Source: Rhodanobacter sp. UBA5168 (GTDB lineage: Bacteria; Pseudomonadota; Gammaproteobacteria; Xanthomonadales; Rhodanobacteraceae). From it: DNA of 28,596 nucleotides. Below are positions 25,828 through 28,596 of the stretch, one piece after another (the stretch's first letter is position 1; each line of letters starts with the position of its first letter). The notes under the pieces are model-generated. The model did no database searches. It was given only the letters and a program-made list of their open reading frames with translations, and had not been told where the DNA came from. The stretch covers positions 1 through 28,596 of the forward strand of contig DHXA01000182.1 in the NCBI GenBank assembly GCA_002413455.1, given 5' to 3'. Made by a program: the position numbers and the translations under genes.

Positions 25828-28596
25828 ATGAATATCCCGGAGCTGTGCATCCGTCGCCCGGTGATGACCACGCTGCTGATGACGGCGCTGCTGGTGTTCG
25901 GCATCGTCGCCTATCCGCAGTTGCCGGTGAACGAACTGCCGAACGTCGATTTTCCGACCATCAGCATCAGTGCCAGCCTGCCCGGTGCCTCGCCCGAGAC
26001 GATGGCCTCGGCGGTGGCGACACCGCTGGAAGGCAAGCTGTCGACCATCGCCGGGATCAGCGCGATGAGCTCGACCAGTGCGCTCGGTTCCACTTCGATC
26101 ACCTTGACCTTCGAGCTGGACCGCAACATCGACGCGGCCGCGCAGGACGTGCAGTCGGCGATCTCCTCGGCGCTGCGTCAGCTGCCGAAGGAAATGACCA
26201 CGCCGCCCACGTTCCGCAAAGTCAATCCGGCCGACGCGGCGATCCTTTATTTGGCGATGAGCTCGTCGACGATGCCGTTGACCCAGGTCGACGAGTACGC
26301 CGAGACCGAACTGGCCCAGCAGCTGTCGATGGTCGATGGCGTGGCGCAGGTGAGCGTGTACGGCTCGCAGAAATACGCGGTGCGCATCAGCGTGGACCCG
26401 GACCGGCTTGCCGCCAGCGGCATCGGCATCGATCAGGTGCAGAACGCGATTGCCGACGCCAACGTGAACCAGTCCACCGGCTCGCTGTACGGCTCGCGTC
26501 AGCAACTGCCGATACGCAGCGATGGCCAGCTGCAGCGGGCGGCGGCGTACAACGACGTGGTGGTGGCCTACCGCAACGGCGCGCCCGTGCACGTGGGCGA
26601 TATCGGTGTGGCGCGCGACAGCGTGCAGGATGATCAGAAGGCCAGCTGGTACAACGGCACCCGCGCCATCGTGCTGGCGATTCAGCGCCAGCCGGGCGCG
26701 AACACGGTGGCCACGGTGGACCGGATCAAGGCCGTACTGCCGAGCTTCCGCGCCGGGCTGCCGCCGTCGGTCAAGCTGGAAACACTGTACGACCGGTCGC
26801 AGTCGATCCGCGCCTCGGTCGACGACGTGCAATTCACCCTGCTGCTGGCTGGCGCGCTGGTGGTGTTCGTGATCTACCTGTTCCTCGGCAGTCTTTCCGC
26901 CACGCTGATTCCGGCGGTGGCGCTGCCGATCTCGGTATTGGGCACGTTCGGCGTGATGTATGCGCTCGGCTACAGTCTCGACAACCTTTCGCTGCTGGCG
27001 CTGACGCTGGCGGTGGGCTTCGTGGTCGACGACGCGATCGTGATGCTGGAAAACATCGTGCGCCACATGGAAGCGGGTGTGCCGCCGTACGAGGCGGCGC
27101 TGCAGGGCGCCAGCGAGATCGGTTTCACGATCTTCTCGATGACACTGTCGTTGATCGCGGTGTTCATTCCGGTGATGTTCATGGGTGGCATCGTCGGCCG
27201 GCTGTTCCACGAGTTCGCGGTGGTGATCAGCGTGGCGATCCTCATCTCCGGCGTGGTGGCGATCACGCTGACACCGATGCTGTGCAGCCGTTTCGTCAAG
27301 GCGCATGGTGATGAAAAGAAGAACTGGCTGGTCGGCGGTTTCGATCGCGGCTTCAGCGCCGTGCAGCGCGGTTACGCGGGCAGCCTGCGCTGGTGCATGG
27401 ATCGGCCGCGCATCGTGCTGGCCGCGTTCGGCCTGAGCCTGCTGGCGACTGCATTGCTGTTCTACGTGGCGCCAAAGGATTTCATTCCTGCCGGCGACAA
27501 TGGCCAGCTCCACGTCAACACGGAAGGAGCGGAGGATATTTCGTTCGACGGCATGGTCATGCGGCAGCAGCAGCTGGTCGACGTGATCGCGAAGGACCCG
27601 AACATCGCCGGCTACATGTCCAGCGTGGGCGCGGGCGGCCCCCGCAGCACGGTCAACAACGGTTCGATCCTGCTGCTGCTGAAACCGGCCAACCAGCGCA
27701 AGCTCGGTCCGGCCGGGGTCATCCAGGAGCTGCGTCCCAAGCTGGCCAGGGTGGCTGGCATCCGCACCTACATCCAGAACGCGCCGGCGATTCAGGTCGG
27801 TGGGCGCCAGTCGAAGGCGCAATACCAGTACACGCTGCAGTCGGTCGATCTGGATGCGCTGTACGACTGGAGCGGCAAGGTGACCCAGGCGTTCCAGACG
27901 CTGCCTGGATTCCAGGACGTCACCAACGACCTGGATCTCAACAGCCCGTCGATCGTGGTCAACGTCGATCGCGCCAAGCTGGCGCCGCTGGGCCTCACGA
28001 TGGCGCAAGTGCAGACCGCGCTGGGTATCGGCTTCGGCGAAAACCAGATCTCCACCATCTACGGTTCGTCGACCCAGTACTGGGTGATCCTGCAGGTCGA
28101 ACGCAAATTGCAGAACGACCCGGCGGTGCTGTCGCAGCTGTACGTTACCTCCAGCAACGGCGCGCCCGTCCCGTTGAGTGCCGTGGCCAGTTTCGACCGC
28201 GAGCCGCAGGCGTTGACGGTGAACCATCAGGGCCAGCTGCCGGCGGTGACGGTGTCGTTCAATCTGGCGCCGGGAGTGTCGCTGAGCGATGCGGTGACCA
28301 GCATCAACACCGCGATGGACAAAATGGGCCTGCCGGCGACGATCAGCGGCAGCGTGCAGGGTACCGCGCAGGCCTTCCAGCAATCCATGCAGGGCATGGG
28401 CATGCTGTTGTTGCTGGCGGTGTTCGTGATCTATCTGGTGCTGGGCATCCTGTACGAAAGTTTCATCCATCCGTTGACGATCCTGTCCGGTCTGCCGGCC
28501 GCCGCGGTGGGCGCGCTGCTGACCCTGGTGATCTTTCACGCCTCGCTGGACCTGTTCGCGTTCGTCGGCATCGTGATGCTGATCGGCATCGTCAAG
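25828..28596 (+). CDS. RND (HAE1-type) multidrug efflux permease, 3'-truncated by window
   Basis: This proton-driven inner-membrane transporter is open to the window end (923 codons seen of about 1030-1050). TM1 (about 11-29) is followed by LPVNELPNVDFPTISISASLPGASPE (about 32-57), a hallmark of the family. The first porter domain comes next, then TM2-TM6 from about 336. TM4 carries the paired aspartates D401-D402 in VGFVVDDAIVMLENIV, needed for proton relay. The second porter domain runs from about 555, and TM8-TM10 begin near 850 with LLLLAVFVIYLVLGILYESFIHP. Sequence near TM1 and TM4 is closest to MdtB/MdtC-like pumps, but substrates cannot be inferred. It is co-transcribed with the adaptor upstream. 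Confidence 0.95.
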   Translation, partial: MNIPELCIRRPVMTTLLMTALLVFGIVAYPQLPVNELPNVDFPTISISASLPGASPETMASAVATPLEGKLSTIAGISAMSSTSALGSTSITLTFELDRNIDAAAQDVQSAISSALRQLPKEMTTPPTFRKVNPADAAILYLAMSSSTMPLTQVDEYAETELAQQLSMVDGVAQVSVYGSQKYAVRISVDPDRLAASGIGIDQVQNAIADANVNQSTGSLYGSRQQLPIRSDGQLQRAAAYNDVVVAYRNGAPVHVGDIGVARDSVQDDQKASWYNGTRAIVLAIQRQPGANTVATVDRIKAVLPSFRAGLPPSVKLETLYDRSQSIRASVDDVQFTLLLAGALVVFVIYLFLGSLSATLIPAVALPISVLGTFGVMYALGYSLDNLSLLALTLAVGFVVDDAIVMLENIVRHMEAGVPPYEAALQGASEIGFTIFSMTLSLIAVFIPVMFMGGIVGRLFHEFAVVISVAILISGVVAITLTPMLCSRFVKAHGDEKKNWLVGGFDRGFSAVQRGYAGSLRWCMDRPRIVLAAFGLSLLATALLFYVAPKDFIPAGDNGQLHVNTEGAEDISFDGMVMRQQQLVDVIAKDPNIAGYMSSVGAGGPRSTVNNGSILLLLKPANQRKLGPAGVIQELRPKLARVAGIRTYIQNAPAIQVGGRQSKAQYQYTLQSVDLDALYDWSGKVTQAFQTLPGFQDVTNDLDLNSPSIVVNVDRAKLAPLGLTMAQVQTALGIGFGENQISTIYGSSTQYWVILQVERKLQNDPAVLSQLYVTSSNGAPVPLSAVASFDREPQALTVNHQGQLPAVTVSFNLAPGVSLSDAVTSINTAMDKMGLPATISGSVQGTAQAFQQSMQGMGMLLLLAVFVIYLVLGILYESFIHPLTILSGLPAAAVGALLTLVIFHASLDLFAFVGIVMLIGIVK

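Noticed and set aside
25810..28539. 909-codon open frame on the minus strand opposite the RND permease
   Set aside because: The plus strand encodes an unmistakable RND permease over the same bases. The antisense translation is rich in His, Arg and Gln with no recognisable domain, a usual result of GC-rich codon bias.

Overview
The window is a GC-rich chromosomal segment of a gammaproteobacterium. It most resembles the Xanthomonadales, and probably Rhodanobacteraceae (a Rhodanobacter, Dyella or Frateuria type). The basis for this is the order spoT-ridA-recG, mrcA divergent from pilMNOPQ, a MoxR/Bat cluster, and protein sequences that read as family-typical. It is almost entirely core housekeeping DNA. 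I see no integrase, transposase, CRISPR array, phage gene, tRNA or rRNA.

Layout. 1-5571 (+): the 3' five-sixths of spoT, then ridA, recG and a nucleoside hydrolase, separated by short gaps that carry hairpins and GGGAAT-type repeats. 5678-5932 (+): rpmE2 (zinc-free ribosomal protein L31) with a promoter and a strong terminator. 6204-7499 (+): gltA behind a long leader containing a hairpin, ended by a bidirectional terminator. 7571-10837 (-): mrcA (penicillin-binding protein 1A) followed by an unrecognised conserved gene. 11090-16271 (+): pilM-pilN-pilO-pilP-pilQ, the type IV pilus alignment complex and secretin, closed by a terminator. 16450-23460 (+): moxR, DUF58, DUF4381, batA, batB and batD, all chained by start/stop overlaps. 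23447-23968 (-): a macro-domain protein, convergent with batD and divergent from a marR gene (24035-24490). 24711-28596 (+): an RND efflux adaptor and its permease, which runs off the window end.

How the genes work together. SpoT sets the (p)ppGpp level. PBP1A builds peptidoglycan next to the envelope-spanning pilus machine. MoxR with the DUF58 and VWA proteins forms an AAA-ATPase/von Willebrand system at the inner membrane. MarR probably controls its own promoter region and perhaps the flanking macro-domain and efflux genes.

The most notable observation is an in-frame TGA in batA at 19695-19697. It cuts off the C-terminal membrane helix, while the rest of the frame stays intact up to the original ATGA overlap with batB. 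The next gene, batB, has lost the canonical DxSxS metal-binding motif of its VWA domain. I found no convincing new system. The modified MoxR/Bat operon, and the macro-domain/MarR/RND junction with its palindromic site, are the places most worth a second look.
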